From assembly GCA_963743275.1 (NCBI GenBank), contig CAVUPB010000002.1, positions 124,001-188,000 of the forward strand: DNA of 64,000 nt, given 5' to 3'. The translations under genes and the position numbers were made by a program. This document shows positions 1-8,681 of this stretch, one piece after another. Position 1 is the stretch's first letter, and every line of letters begins with the position of its first letter. The notes under the pieces were generated by a model, which was not told where the DNA came from, did not search any database, and saw only the letters and a list, made by a program, of their open reading frames with translations. Origin of the DNA: JALYLC01 sp963743275 (GTDB taxonomy: Bacteria; Actinomycetota; Thermoleophilia; Gaiellales; JALYLC01).

Positions 1-1
1 C

Positions 2-175
2 CACGCGCACCTGTACGTTCCCGACCGCGATCCCCGCTACCTCCGCCGCAACGCCCTGGTCGCGCTCGGCAACGCTCCTGCAGATCAGCGCGAGCCGGCG
101 CGGCGCTATGCCGACGACCCCGATCCGCTGCTGCGCGACGCGGCGCGCCGCGCGCTCGCGGGCCCTACTGGCTGA
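2..175 (+). CDS. queG: Epoxyqueuosine reductase QueG, C-terminal fragment (5' end outside window)
   Basis: An open frame enters from the left edge and stops at TGA 173-175, giving 57 residues. It contains the stretch RYLRRNALVALGNA followed by DPDPLLRDAARRALA. This is the HEAT-like C-terminal tail of actinobacterial QueG, the cobalamin-dependent iron-sulfur enzyme that reduces epoxyqueuosine to queuosine in the wobble position of tRNA. Only the tail is visible, so no iron-sulfur or cobalamin residues can be checked. It converges on the ornithine cyclodeaminase-family gene, and the two 3' ends overlap by 11 bases. A generic HEAT-repeat protein is the alternative. Confidence 0.6.
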   Translation, partial: HAHLYVPDRDPRYLRRNALVALGNAPADQREPARRYADDPDPLLRDAARRALAGPTG

Positions 176-1128
176 CGAGGACGCCGATCCCTGCGCGCTC
201 GGCGCGGTCGAGCACCGCGCTGCCGAAGACGACGTCGTGGGCGCCGACGCCGAGGTTCGCGACGACCACCTGGCCCGCGGGACGCGGGGGCGCGCCGTCT
301 GCGAGCCAGCGGCCGACCGGGCCGTCGAGCGCCCGCCAGCCCTTCCAGTACGTGCTGCGGTAGCCGTCGAGCTGCGTGACGTCGTCGCTGAGCAGGAGCG
401 CAGCGCCGTTCGCCGTCTCGGCCGTGATCGAGGTCGAGTAGTCGATCGGCAGCGCGAGGACGTCGGGCCGCAGCGCCGCGGGCTCGACGCGGCCGCCGGT
501 CGCACCGATCGGGATGCCCGTGATCACGATCGCGGCGCCCTCTGCCGCCTCGCTCGGGCCGGCCGCCGTGCGCACGGCGACGCCCGGCACGTGCTCGCCC
601 GCCCAGCTCTGGAGCGCCTCGAGATTGGCGGCGCGGTGGTCCCAGACGACGACGTCGCGGTGCCCGAGCGCGTCGAGCGCGAGCAGGTGGCTGCGCGCCT
701 CGACGCCCGCGCCCGTGAGCGCGACAGGGCCGGGAGCGGCGGGAGCGAGCCGGGCGATGCAGGCCGCGGAGGCGGCGGCCGTGCGGCACGCCGTCAGCGC
801 GGCGCCGCCGAGCAGGCCGCGCACGTACCCCGTGCGCGCTGTCGAGCACGATCACGAGCGCGCTGATCGTCGGAAGCCCGCGCTCGCGGTTGCCGGGGAA
901 GACGCTCACGAGCTTGACGCCCGTGCCGTCGAGCCCGGCGCAGTAGGACGGCATGACGTTGACGAAGGCGTCCGGGCGCGGATGGATCGCGGGCTTCGGC
1001 GGCAGCTCGATCGTGCCCTCGGCGAGTCCGACGAGCACCGAGCGCGCGAGCTCGGCGGCCTCCGCAGGCGGCGGCAGCAGCTCGGCGACCTCGGCGTCGC
1101 TCAGCCAGCGCGCCGGCGCGGGGTTCAC
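165..1128 (-). CDS. Ornithine cyclodeaminase/mu-crystallin family protein, with apparent +1 frameshift
   Basis: The N-terminal part starts at GTG 1128-1126 and overlaps the pafBC stop as GTGA. It reads WLSDAEVAELLPP, then PKPAIHPRPDAFVNVMPSY, then GVKLVSVFPGNRERGLPTI, the usual start of this NAD-dependent family (ornithine cyclodeaminase, alanine dehydrogenase, ketimine reductase). The rest (GLLGGAALTACRTAAASA, then a Rossmann part with VALTGAGVEARSHLLAL) lies in another frame. The two halves join perfectly if one base is removed near 828-837, beside a run of four Cs on the plus strand, giving a 320-residue protein of normal length. As given the gene is broken. A sequencing indel is more likely than a pseudogene, because both halves are well conserved. 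The substrate cannot be told from sequence. Confidence 0.7.
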
Positions 1129-3176
1129 GGCGCGCTGGTCGTGGCGTGCTCGCGCACGAGCGCCGCGAGCTCGCGGGCGCGCTTGGCGACCTGCGCGCGC
1201 AGCGGCTCGGGCTCGAGCAGGATCGCCTCGCCGCGGTAGCGGCAGAGCTCGGCGCACAGCCAGCGCTCGGAGCCGTACGGCACCGATGCGAGCGCGGCGC
1301 CGTCGGCCAGCCGGCCGGTGTCGGGCCGGCCCTCGAGCTCCCAGCGCGCGACGCGGGCCGAGAACCACACGGACGCCGTGCCGGCGTGATCGCCGAGCGC
1401 GCCGTCCACGCGCTCGGTGACGCTGGCGCGGCGCTCGAACGTCTCGCCGAGGCCCTTCGCCTCGCGGATGCGATCGACCCGGAACGTACGCTCGCCGTCG
1501 CGCGTGCGATCCCACGTGTCGCAGTACCAGTCGCCGCGCACGCCGCGCAGGTAGTGCGGCTCGACGGTCCGCCGCTCGACCGCGTCGGCCTGGCGCGAGA
1601 GGTACTCGATCTCGACGAGCTCGCGGCTGCGCACCGCCGCCGACAGGACGGACAGAACGTCCTCGTCGAGCGGTGTCGGCTGCGGCGTCGGGGCGCCGCG
1701 CATGTCGTAGCGCCCGAACGCCGTCTCCAGCTTCGCGCGCACGTCCTCGAGCGCCGTTCCCGCATCGGCCGCCACGAGCGGGCCGACGAGGTCGAGCGCG
1801 AGCAGCAGCGACTTCGCCTCGAGCGGCGAGAGGCGCGCCGGCCGCCGGAACTCGTCGCCGTACAGCTCCTTCTCGACGTGGATCGTGCGCCCGTCCTCGA
1901 CCCGCTCGGCGTACACGGCGTAGCAGCCGCCGCCGAAGTTGACGAGGTTGAGCAGCTGCAGATGATCCTCGAGCTCCTCGTCGCTGAGCTTGAAGCGCTC
2001 GGCGAGCTCGGCCGCGTCGATGAGAGCGTCCTTGCGGTCTCCGCACGCGGCCAGCACGTCCGCCAGCATCGCCTGGAGCACCGCGAAGCGCTCCGGCGTG
2101 ACCGGCGACTCGCCGCGCTCGGGCGCCGGGCCGCGGTCGACCAGCTCGAGCGGCACCGCGTGCGGCAGCGGCTCGCCCTCGTGGTCGGCGGCCACGCGCT
2201 CGAGCGAGGCCGTCACCTGCTCGACGAACTCGGGCGGGGAGAGGGGGGCGGCGAGCCCGTCGAGCCCGATCACCCAGCCGGCGAGCTCCTGCCAGTCGGC
2301 GACGGCGGTCGTGAAGAGCAACGAGCGGTCGTCGCGGTTCTCCGTCGTCCCGTACTGGCCGACGGCGCGCTCGACGAGCCAGGCCGCGTCGGGCTCGACC
2401 AGGATCGTCGCGAGCTCCTCGGCCTCGCCGAGCTGCCAGGACGCGCGGTTGCGGTAGGCGCTCGGATCGAACTCGGGCGGGACGCGGAAGTCGCGCTCGC
2501 GCCGGGTCGCGAAGCGCACGTCGCCGCGCATGCGGTCGAGCCGGAACGTGCGTACGTCGTCGCGATCGTGGTCGCGGCCGATCACGTACCACTGGCCGCC
2601 CATGAGGTACAGGCTGTACGGATCGACGGTGCGCAGCGCCTCCTCGTCGGAGGAGATCGCCCAGTAGCGGAACACCACCGTGCGCTGCTTCGAGATGGCC
2701 GTCTCGAGCTTCTGCAGGCGCACCGCGACCTCGGCCGTGAACCCGCTCCCGAGCAGGCGCACGGAGACCTCGGGCGCGGCGTCGTAGGAGGGGTTGGGGC
2801 GCCCGAGGGCGAGGTTCTGGAGCGCGAGGCGCAGGGGCTCCGCGTAGGCGAACTGCCCGTCCAGCAGGTGCACCGCGGTCGAGAGCGCGGCGAGCTCGGC
2901 GTCGTTGAGGTCGAGCGGCGGCAGGAAGTAGTGCTCCTGCAGCAGCGTGTAGAGCTCCTCGCCCGTGAAGTCGTCGCGCTGCGACTGCAGCGGCACGCCG
3001 AGCGCGAGCAGCTCGCTGCGGTCGGCGTAGAAGCGGCGCGCGAAGGCCTCGTCCGACATCTCGGAGTAGCCCTCGACGGCCTGCTTGACGTCACGCGCCG
3101 AGGCCGAGCGCCGCTCGGCCATCAGGTACGCGACGAGCGAGAGCTGGCGCACGAGCTTGTCGGTGTCCGGAGTCAC
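1125..3176 (-). CDS. pafBC: Fused PafB-PafC-type WYL-domain transcriptional regulator
   Basis: This 683-residue protein contains two copies of the winged-helix plus WYL module normally carried by the adjacent genes pafB and pafC. The first half has a helix-turn-helix at about residues 5-60, and a WYL segment with SLYLMGGQWYVIGRD. The second half begins near residue 340 with a degenerate helical region and has its own WYL segment, HYLRGVRGDWYCDTWD. In mycobacteria PafBC is a heterodimeric activator of the LexA-independent DNA damage response. Natural fusions are known in other actinobacteria. The GTG start at 3176-3174 was chosen because the family-like sequence begins there (VTPDTDKLVRQLSLVAYL); the longer open frame upstream is antisense to other DNA. 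The lesion-bypass polymerase dinB lies nearby on the opposite strand, a plausible but unproven target. Confidence 0.85.
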   Translation of the reverse strand: MTPDTDKLVRQLSLVAYLMAERRSASARDVKQAVEGYSEMSDEAFARRFYADRSELLALGVPLQSQRDDFTGEELYTLLQEHYFLPPLDLNDAELAALSTAVHLLDGQFAYAEPLRLALQNLALGRPNPSYDAAPEVSVRLLGSGFTAEVAVRLQKLETAISKQRTVVFRYWAISSDEEALRTVDPYSLYLMGGQWYVIGRDHDRDDVRTFRLDRMRGDVRFATRRERDFRVPPEFDPSAYRNRASWQLGEAEELATILVEPDAAWLVERAVGQYGTTENRDDRSLLFTTAVADWQELAGWVIGLDGLAAPLSPPEFVEQVTASLERVAADHEGEPLPHAVPLELVDRGPAPERGESPVTPERFAVLQAMLADVLAACGDRKDALIDAAELAERFKLSDEELEDHLQLLNLVNFGGGCYAVYAERVEDGRTIHVEKELYGDEFRRPARLSPLEAKSLLLALDLVGPLVAADAGTALEDVRAKLETAFGRYDMRGAPTPQPTPLDEDVLSVLSAAVRSRELVEIEYLSRQADAVERRTVEPHYLRGVRGDWYCDTWDRTRDGERTFRVDRIREAKGLGETFERRASVTERVDGALGDHAGTASVWFSARVARWELEGRPDTGRLADGAALASVPYGSERWLCAELCRYRGEAILLEPEPLRAQVAKRARELAALVREHATTSAP

Positions 3177-3317
3177 AGAAGACCGGAGTCTATGCGAGGT
3201 TCGGGCCCGCCGAGGACGCCTGCGGGACGCATTTCCGGCGCATTGCATTCTCGTGATGGCGCCCTCGCGCGCCCTCGCGCGAGGGGCGCCGTGCGCAGCC
3301 CTCTCTACGATGCCCGC

Positions 3318-4517
3318 ATGGCATCGCGCCGCCTGCCGTTCCCGCGCGCCGTCGCGCTGGCCTGCGCCACGGCCGCCGCGCTGACGGTGGCCGCCCAGGG
3401 CGGTGCCGGCGCCGCGCCCGCGCTGCCCGATCCGTCGTGGTGGGCGCCGCGCGCACGCCTGCTCACGCTCACGGCCGCGCCCACGCGGCCGCCCGCAGCG
3501 CGCTTCGCCGCGGGTCTCGCGGGCTGGTCGCTGCTCGGCCCGGGGGCCGTGACGGTGCGCGTGGGCGGCCCCGGGGGCCATTACGCCGCGCTGCGCGACA
3601 ACACGACGCTCGAGACGCCGCCGCTCACGGTCTCCCCGCAGCAGCAGGTCGTGCTGGTCACGGCGCGGGCGCCCGTCGGCGCACCGCTCCTGCACGTCTC
3701 GGCGGTCCTGCCCGACGGCACGCCGCTGCCGCTCGGCGACCTGCGGCCGGCGGCGAGCTGGGACACCTACGCGTTCAACGCCGCGGGCATCGCCGGCCAG
3801 ACCGTGCGGCTGGTGCTCGACCCGGTCATGGGGCGGCTGGACGCCGTCGATCTCGCGCGCGTGGGGGAGAGCGAGCAGGTCGCGGCCGGCATGCGCCTCG
3901 TCCAGGGCGCCGCGCGCAGGGCGGTCGGCCTCCCGGCGGGAGCCCTGCTGACGGCCAGCGCCGGTCCCTTCGAGCTGCGCACCGGCCTCTTCCGGGTCGC
4001 CTCGGACGCGGCGACGGTGAGCGTCTGGATCCGCGGCATCGGCGGGTTGCGGCCGAGCATCGCGCTGAGCGCGGGCGGCCGGCCGCTCGGCGGGGCGGTC
4101 GCGGGCCCGAAGTGGCGCGCCGTGCGCGTGCCGATCACGGCCCTGCGCGGCCACCGCGTCTCGCTGTCGGTGGCGAGCGCCGACGCGAGCGGACTCCAGC
4201 TCGCCTACGTGGGAACCGTGCAGCGCTCGCCCGCGCTGCGGATCGTGCGCTTCGTGCGTCCGCCGCCCACTGCGCCGCCGGGAAGCCGGGTCGGCGTCGT
4301 CGTGGCGGGCTCGCACGCGCTCGCGGGCGTGCGCGTGTCGCTCGAGCAGCGCCGCGGCCCGGTCTGGAAGCGCATCGGCGCGGGCACGCTCAAGCTCGCG
4401 GGCGCGCGCATGAAGCTGATGCTCAAGCTGCCGCGCCACGCCGCGGTACGCGCCGTGTTCACGGGCAGCGAGGCGGTGGCTGCCGGCGTCTCGCCCGTGC
4501 GCACGCGCCGCGCGTGA
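3318..4517 (+). CDS. Secreted hypothetical protein, beta-rich
   Basis: This 399-residue protein has a clear N-terminal signal peptide: basic MASRRLPFPR, then an alanine/leucine-rich hydrophobic stretch ending near GGAGAAPALP. I recognise no family. The mature part is rich in V, T, G and short beta-like segments. Stretches such as SWDTYAFNAAGIAGQTVRLV resemble carbohydrate-binding or jelly-roll modules, but no decisive motif is visible. The C-terminus is strongly basic (RTRRA). The ATG at 3318 gives the signal peptide, and longer upstream frames run antisense to pafBC. The stop overlaps the GTG of dinB as GTGA, so the two are probably co-transcribed. Confidence 0.7.
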   Translation: MASRRLPFPRAVALACATAAALTVAAQGGAGAAPALPDPSWWAPRARLLTLTAAPTRPPAARFAAGLAGWSLLGPGAVTVRVGGPGGHYAALRDNTTLETPPLTVSPQQQVVLVTARAPVGAPLLHVSAVLPDGTPLPLGDLRPAASWDTYAFNAAGIAGQTVRLVLDPVMGRLDAVDLARVGESEQVAAGMRLVQGAARRAVGLPAGALLTASAGPFELRTGLFRVASDAATVSVWIRGIGGLRPSIALSAGGRPLGGAVAGPKWRAVRVPITALRGHRVSLSVASADASGLQLAYVGTVQRSPALRIVRFVRPPPTAPPGSRVGVVVAGSHALAGVRVSLEQRRGPVWKRIGAGTLKLAGARMKLMLKLPRHAAVRAVFTGSEAVAAGVSPVRTRRA

Positions 4518-5572
4518 TCGCGCACCTCGATCTCGACGCCTTCTTCGCCGCCGTGGAGCAGCTCGACCGGCCCGAGCTGCGCGGGCTCCCCGTCGTGGTG
4601 GGCGGCGATCCGCGCAGCCGCGGCGTCGTCTCGACTGCGAGCTACGAGGCCCGGGCGTTCGGGATCCGCAGCGCGATGAGCGCCGCCGAGGCGCTGCGCC
4701 GCTGCCCGAAGGCGGTCTTCGTACGGCCCGACATGGCGCGCTACCGTGAGCGCTCGCGCACCGTCTGGGCCGTCGTCGGGAGCCTCGTCGAGCGCTACGA
4801 GCAGGTTGGCATCGACGAGGGCTACCTCGATCTCAACGGCCTCGTGCGCGAGCCGTCCGACGCGCGCGCCCTGCTGGCGACGCTGCAGGCTGCGGTGCGC
4901 GACGCCACGGGCCTCTCCTGCTCGCTCGGCTGCGGCACCGGCAAGACGATCGCCAAGATCGCCAGCGACCACCGCAAGCCGGGCGGCATCTTCGTCGTCG
5001 CGCCCGGGCGCGAGGCGGCGTTCCTCGCGCCGCTGCCGCTGCGGGCGCTGCCCGGCATCGGTCCGCGTGGCGAGGAGCGCCTGCGCGCCGTGGGCCTCGT
5101 CACGATCGGCGACCTGGCGCGCCAGGACGACGAGGCGCTCGCGGCGCTCGGCATGGGCAAGGTGGGGCGCGACCTGCGCCAGCGCGCCCGCGGCGTCGAT
5201 CCGCGACCGGTCGTCGTGGAGGCCTCCGATCCCGTCACGATCGGCGAGGAGACGACGTTCGACCACGACCTCCTCGATCCGCTCGCGATGGCCGCCGAGC
5301 TGGCGCCGATCGCCGAGAACGTCTACGCGCGCGTCGAGCGCCACGGCTTCGCCGCGCGCACCGTCACGACGAAGCTGCGCTACTCCGACTTCGCGATCGT
5401 CACGCGCTCGCGCACGCTGCCCGCGCCGGTCGCGAGCGCGGCCGCACTCAGCACGCTCGCGCTCGAGCTGCTCGAGAAGGCGCTCGCCGACCGCCGCGCG
5501 CCCGTGCGGCTGCTCGGGGTCTACGTGGGCAAGCTGGCGCGCGAGGCGCAGCTCGAGCTGCCGCTGGAGTAG
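4514..5572 (+). CDS. dinB: DNA polymerase IV (Y-family, DinB)
   Basis: This 352-residue protein begins with IAHLDLDAFFAAVEQ, the Y-family metal-binding motif, and carries VGIDEGYLDL, holding the second catalytic acidic pair. It also has CGTGKTIAKIASDHRKPGG in the palm and a helix-hairpin-helix LPGIGPRGEERL. Length and order match bacterial DinB, which carries out error-prone lesion bypass without proofreading. The protein ends in QLELPLE, like a QLxLF-type beta-clamp-binding tail, although such a motif at the extreme end is an inference. The GTG start overlaps the previous stop by four bases. The neighbouring pafBC could regulate it, but no operator was identified. Confidence 0.93.
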   Translation: MIAHLDLDAFFAAVEQLDRPELRGLPVVVGGDPRSRGVVSTASYEARAFGIRSAMSAAEALRRCPKAVFVRPDMARYRERSRTVWAVVGSLVERYEQVGIDEGYLDLNGLVREPSDARALLATLQAAVRDATGLSCSLGCGTGKTIAKIASDHRKPGGIFVVAPGREAAFLAPLPLRALPGIGPRGEERLRAVGLVTIGDLARQDDEALAALGMGKVGRDLRQRARGVDPRPVVVEASDPVTIGEETTFDHDLLDPLAMAAELAPIAENVYARVERHGFAARTVTTKLRYSDFAIVTRSRTLPAPVASAAALSTLALELLEKALADRRAPVRLLGVYVGKLAREAQLELPLE

Positions 5573-5582
5573 GCCGCCGGGC

Positions 5583-6005
5583 TCAGGCCGCGACGAAGCC
5601 GGCCGCGATGCGCTCGTCGAGATGCGCGTGCGACGGGCAGTACTCGCTCTCGGGCATCGCGCCGCGCTGGCACGGCTGGCCCTTGCGCGTGAGCGCGCGG
5701 CAGCGGCCGAGCAGATCGCTACGGCGCTGGAGCTCGGCCTCGGCGGCCTCGACGACGCGCGAGATGACCTCGTCCACGGCCACGTACACGCGCGCCTGCT
5801 GCGTGATCGGGAAGTAGCGGCGGATCTCCTCGAAGAGGCTGCGCGTCGGACGTGCGAAGTAGCGGGGGTCCGCGGCAAGGCGTTCGACCGCGGCCTCACA
5901 GGCTGTGAGGACGCGCCTCTGGGCCTCAACCCGGTTGACGCCGGGTTGCGATTCGTCCACGAGGTCCTTGACCGCGAGGAAGATCGCGCGGCTGTACTGG
6001 TACAT
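5583..6005 (-). CDS. Small protein with C-terminal Cys/His motif, paralogue A
   Basis: This 140-residue protein has an all-alpha N-terminal part (MYQYSRAIFLAVKDLVDES, then ADPRYFARPTRSLFEEIRRY) and a compact C-terminal motif with RCRALTRKGQPCQ and SEYCPSHAH, giving C-x8-C-x10-C-x2-H spacing. Such C/C/C/H clusters usually bind zinc. The protein at 7030-7461 has the same layout and about half identical residues, so the two are duplicates flanking the DNA methyltransferase. The ATG at 6005-6003 was chosen because it aligns with the paralogue's start. The function is unknown; a zinc-binding protein of the same locus is as far as the sequence supports. Confidence 0.75.
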   Translation of the reverse strand: MYQYSRAIFLAVKDLVDESQPGVNRVEAQRRVLTACEAAVERLAADPRYFARPTRSLFEEIRRYFPITQQARVYVAVDEVISRVVEAAEAELQRRSDLLGRCRALTRKGQPCQRGAMPESEYCPSHAHLDERIAAGFVAA

Positions 6006-6106
6006 GCACTCTCCTGCCGGGTGACCGCTCTCGTCCGTGCGGACGGAGGTTCGCCACCGGGCGCTCGTTTCCCTGCGACCGATTGTGGAGACTGAGCGGG
6101 CGAGAA

Positions 6107-6991
6107 TCAAGGGCGCGAAAGGAGTACATCCGGCGCGGGCTGCGCGCGCGCCTCGCGCTCGAGGCGGCTGCAGGTGACCGCAAGCGCCTGGGGCGAGCGG
6201 TCGCCGGCCACGAAGCGGCGCCCGAGACGCTGGGCCGCGACGGCCGTCGTGCCGCTGCCGACGAAGGGGTCGATGACGAGGGCGCCCTCGTCGGTGGTCG
6301 CGCCCACGACGCGCTCGAGCAGCGCGAGCGGCTTCTGCGTGGGGTACCCCGAGCGCTCGGCCGAGGTCGGCGCGATGCTCGGGATGTCCCACACCGAGTC
6401 GAACGGCTTGCCGCCCTTGAGGTAGTAGCGGCGCCCGTGGGCGCGCTGGTAGCGCCCGTTCTCGTCGACGTGCGCGTACTTCGCCGCCATCGCCGGCGTG
6501 ATCCCGCCGCGCAGGCGGTGGAACGTGTTCGCCGGCCCGCGTGCATAGAACAGCAGCACGTCGTGCTTGCGGGCAAACGCGTTGGCCGGCGCGCCGCCGC
6601 CGAGCCCGTAGTGCCAGATGATCTCGTTGCGGAACCCGGCGCGGCCGAAGATGCCGTCGAGCGCGATCCGCGCATGCGCGCTCATGCGGTGGTCGAGGTG
6701 CAGGAACAGCGATCCCGTCGGGGCGAGCACGCGGTGCAGCTCGGCGAGATGCGGCTCGAGCCAGGCGCGGTAGGCATCCGGGTCGTCGAGGAGGTCGTCG
6801 AAGCGGTGCTCGAGGCCCTCGCCGTCCGCCGAGCGCCGCACCTTGCCGGTGGCGAAGGGCGGGTCGGCGTAGGCGAGGTCGACGCTGCCGTCCGCGAGCG
6901 TGCCGAGCAGCGTGAGTGCGTCCGCCAGCAGCAGCCGGTTCGGCTCGCGCTCGGCGGCGCCCAGCGTCAGGCGATCCGGCAGGTCGTGCAC
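6107..6991 (-). CDS. Site-specific DNA methyltransferase, beta class (N4-cytosine/N6-adenine)
   Basis: This 294-residue protein has motif IV first (YADPPFATGKV, about residue 40) and motif I last (VIDPFVGSGTTAVAAQRL, about residue 240). That circular order defines the beta class of amino-methyltransferases. SGYPTQKPLALLERVV is the conserved segment before motif I, and the region between holds the target-recognition part. It transfers a methyl group from S-adenosylmethionine to A or C in a short DNA site. No restriction endonuclease is adjacent, so it looks like an orphan methyltransferase. The start is GTG at 6991-6989, with no in-frame ATG nearby. It lies between two paralogous small Cys/His proteins on the same strand. 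Confidence 0.88.
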   Translation of the reverse strand: MHDLPDRLTLGAAEREPNRLLLADALTLLGTLADGSVDLAYADPPFATGKVRRSADGEGLEHRFDDLLDDPDAYRAWLEPHLAELHRVLAPTGSLFLHLDHRMSAHARIALDGIFGRAGFRNEIIWHYGLGGGAPANAFARKHDVLLFYARGPANTFHRLRGGITPAMAAKYAHVDENGRYQRAHGRRYYLKGGKPFDSVWDIPSIAPTSAERSGYPTQKPLALLERVVGATTDEGALVIDPFVGSGTTAVAAQRLGRRFVAGDRSPQALAVTCSRLEREARAQPAPDVLLSRP

Positions 6992-7029
6992 GCGCCCATC
7001 ATGGCGCGCCGGCCGCGCGGATCAGGCGC

Positions 7030-7461
7030 TCAGGCGGCTGCGCCGACGCGCGCGGGGAGCGTGGACGGCTCCTCGAGGTGCGAGTGCGACGGGCAGTACT
7101 CGCGGCTGGGCAGCGGCGTGCGCTGGCAGGCCTTGCCCTTGCGCGTGGTCGCGCGGCAGCGGGCGTTGGCCTCGTTGAGGCGGTCGAGCTCGATCTGAAT
7201 CGACGCCCGCGCCAGGCTGACCATGCGCTCGATCGCGTAGAACACGCGCGCCTGCTGCGAGATCGGGAAGTAGCAGCGGATCTGCTGGAAGAGGCTGCGG
7301 GCGGGCTGCGGGAAGTAGCGCGGATCGCTCGCGAGCCGTTCCACCGTCGATTGCGCCGCCTCGAGGACACGGCGACGCGCCTCGGTCACGCTGATGGTGT
7401 CCGGGTGCGGATCGACGATGTCCTTGAGCTCGAGATAAAGACTGCGGCTGAAGCGGTACAT
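7030..7461 (-). CDS. Small protein with C-terminal Cys/His motif, paralogue B
   Basis: This 143-residue protein starts MYRFSRSLYLELKDIVDP and shares its pattern with the protein at 5583-6005: an alpha-helical first part with SDPRYFPQPARSLFQQI, then RCRATTRKGKACQ and SREYCPSHSH, a probable zinc site C-x8-C-x10-C-x2-H. The last 15 residues diverge. It is followed after 38 bases by the methyltransferase and then by paralogue A, all on the minus strand, so the three may be one transcript. Function unknown. The start at ATG 7461-7459 is supported by alignment with the paralogue. Confidence 0.75.
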   Translation of the reverse strand: MYRFSRSLYLELKDIVDPHPDTISVTEARRRVLEAAQSTVERLASDPRYFPQPARSLFQQIRCYFPISQQARVFYAIERMVSLARASIQIELDRLNEANARCRATTRKGKACQRTPLPSREYCPSHSHLEEPSTLPARVGAAA

Positions 7462-7621
7462 GGTTGCTCGCTCGTGACGACGGCTGGGGGTCGCTCCTCC
7501 GTACTTCGTGCACGCACGGTTCAGGAAGCGGACCATTAGCGTATCGGATGAGAACGCGAAAAACCAGTGCGCGGTGAACGAACTTGCACCGCTGACAGCC
7601 GACTTTGTAACTCCGCGCATG

Positions 7622-7636
7622 TCATCACAGTGATGA
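7622..7636. promoter_or_regulatory. 15-bp perfect palindrome in divergent intergenic region (operator-like)
   Basis: TCATCACAGTGATGA is a perfect inverted repeat around a central A. It lies in the 270-base gap between the divergent genes at 7461 (minus) and 7732 (plus), a comparatively AT-rich spot. Two copies of TTGTAAC (7605-7611 and 7639-7645) flank it. The position suits an operator for one or both genes. The binding protein is unknown. Confidence 0.35.
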
Positions 7637-7731
7637 GCTTGTAACAGACGGCGAGGGGCGTCCACCGTGCGCCCGGAGGTTCCCGCCGGGCAGCGGGGGC
7701 GACGGCGGGCCGCTGGTCTAGCGTGTGGCGC

Positions 7732-8595
7732 ATGGATGCGATCACACGCGTGGGCGTCGTCGGGCTCGGGACGATGGGGGCGGGCATCGCCCAGGTACTG
7801 CTCGAAGGCGGGTGCGACGTGGTCGGCCGCGATGTCGACGACGCGGCGCTCGAGCGCGCGCGGGCGCGCATCGAGGGCGGGCTCGCGCGCCGCGTCGAGA
7901 AGGGGCTGCGCAGCGCGGGGGAGCGCGACGCCGCGCTCGCGCGCCTCGCGCTCGTGAGCGAGCTCGACGATCTCGCCGACTGCGATCTCGTGATCGAGGC
8001 GATCGCCGAGGATCTCGCCGCCAAGCGCGCGCTGTTCTCGGCGCTCGACGGGATCTGCGGCGAGCGCACCGTGCTCGCCAGCAACACCTCGGCGATCTCC
8101 GTGACGGCGATCGCCGCGGCCAGCGCGCGGCCCGAGCGCTGCCTCGGCCTGCACTTCTTCAACCCCGCGCCGCTCATGCCGCTCGTCGAGGTCGTGCGCG
8201 CGGAGCGCACGGACGAGCAGTCGTACGCAGCCGCCTACGAGCTGATGGTGGCCTGCGGCAAGCAGCCGGTGCGCTGCAACGACACGCCGGGCTTCATCGT
8301 CAACCGCCTGCTCGTGCCCGCGCTCAACGACGCCGTGCGCGCACTCGACGAGATCGGCGTCGATCCGGCCGAGATCGACGTGGCGATGACGGCGGGCGCG
8401 GGCTGGCCGATGGGGCCGTTCCGGCTCATCGACCTGATCGGCATCGACGTGCACGTGCATGCCGCCGAGGCCCTGCACGCGGCTCTGGGCGAGCCGCGCA
8501 TGGCGCCGCCGGCGCGGCTGCGGCGCATGCTCGACGCGGGCTTCCTGGGACGCAAGGCGGGGCAGGGCTTCTACGACTACGGTGCGGCCGGATAG
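7732..8595 (+). CDS. 3-hydroxyacyl-CoA (3-hydroxybutyryl-CoA) dehydrogenase
   Basis: This 287-residue protein starts with an NAD-binding Rossmann motif, VGLGTMGAGIAQVL. It has the family's SNTSAIS segment, the catalytic His region GLHFFNPAPLMPLVEVV, and NDTPGFIVNRLL opening the C-terminal helical domain, which ends with FLGRKAGQGFYDYG. The length fits stand-alone 3-hydroxybutyryl-CoA dehydrogenases (Hbd/PaaH/FadB2 type). It oxidises L-3-hydroxyacyl-CoA to 3-ketoacyl-CoA with NAD(P) in fatty-acid oxidation or butyrate-type metabolism. ATG 7732 places the Rossmann strand at the usual distance; an in-frame ATG three codons upstream is possible. No beta-oxidation partner is adjacent. Confidence 0.9.
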   Translation: MDAITRVGVVGLGTMGAGIAQVLLEGGCDVVGRDVDDAALERARARIEGGLARRVEKGLRSAGERDAALARLALVSELDDLADCDLVIEAIAEDLAAKRALFSALDGICGERTVLASNTSAISVTAIAAASARPERCLGLHFFNPAPLMPLVEVVRAERTDEQSYAAAYELMVACGKQPVRCNDTPGFIVNRLLVPALNDAVRALDEIGVDPAEIDVAMTAGAGWPMGPFRLIDLIGIDVHVHAAEALHAALGEPRMAPPARLRRMLDAGFLGRKAGQGFYDYGAAG

Positions 8596-8681
8596 GGCTC
8601 GTGCTCGCGAATGCCCCGGAACTTACGAAATCCTTACCGCCACAGCACTGCGTTATGACAGCCCCGGGCGATAATCGAGGT

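Noticed and set aside
1125..4439. pafBC extended to 1104 residues
   Set aside because: The extension beyond 3176 is antisense to the secreted-protein gene and has no similarity to WYL regulators; the protein is complete from GTG 3176.
5583..7461. Complete restriction-modification system
   Set aside because: No endonuclease gene accompanies the methyltransferase; the flanking Cys/His proteins show no nuclease motif.
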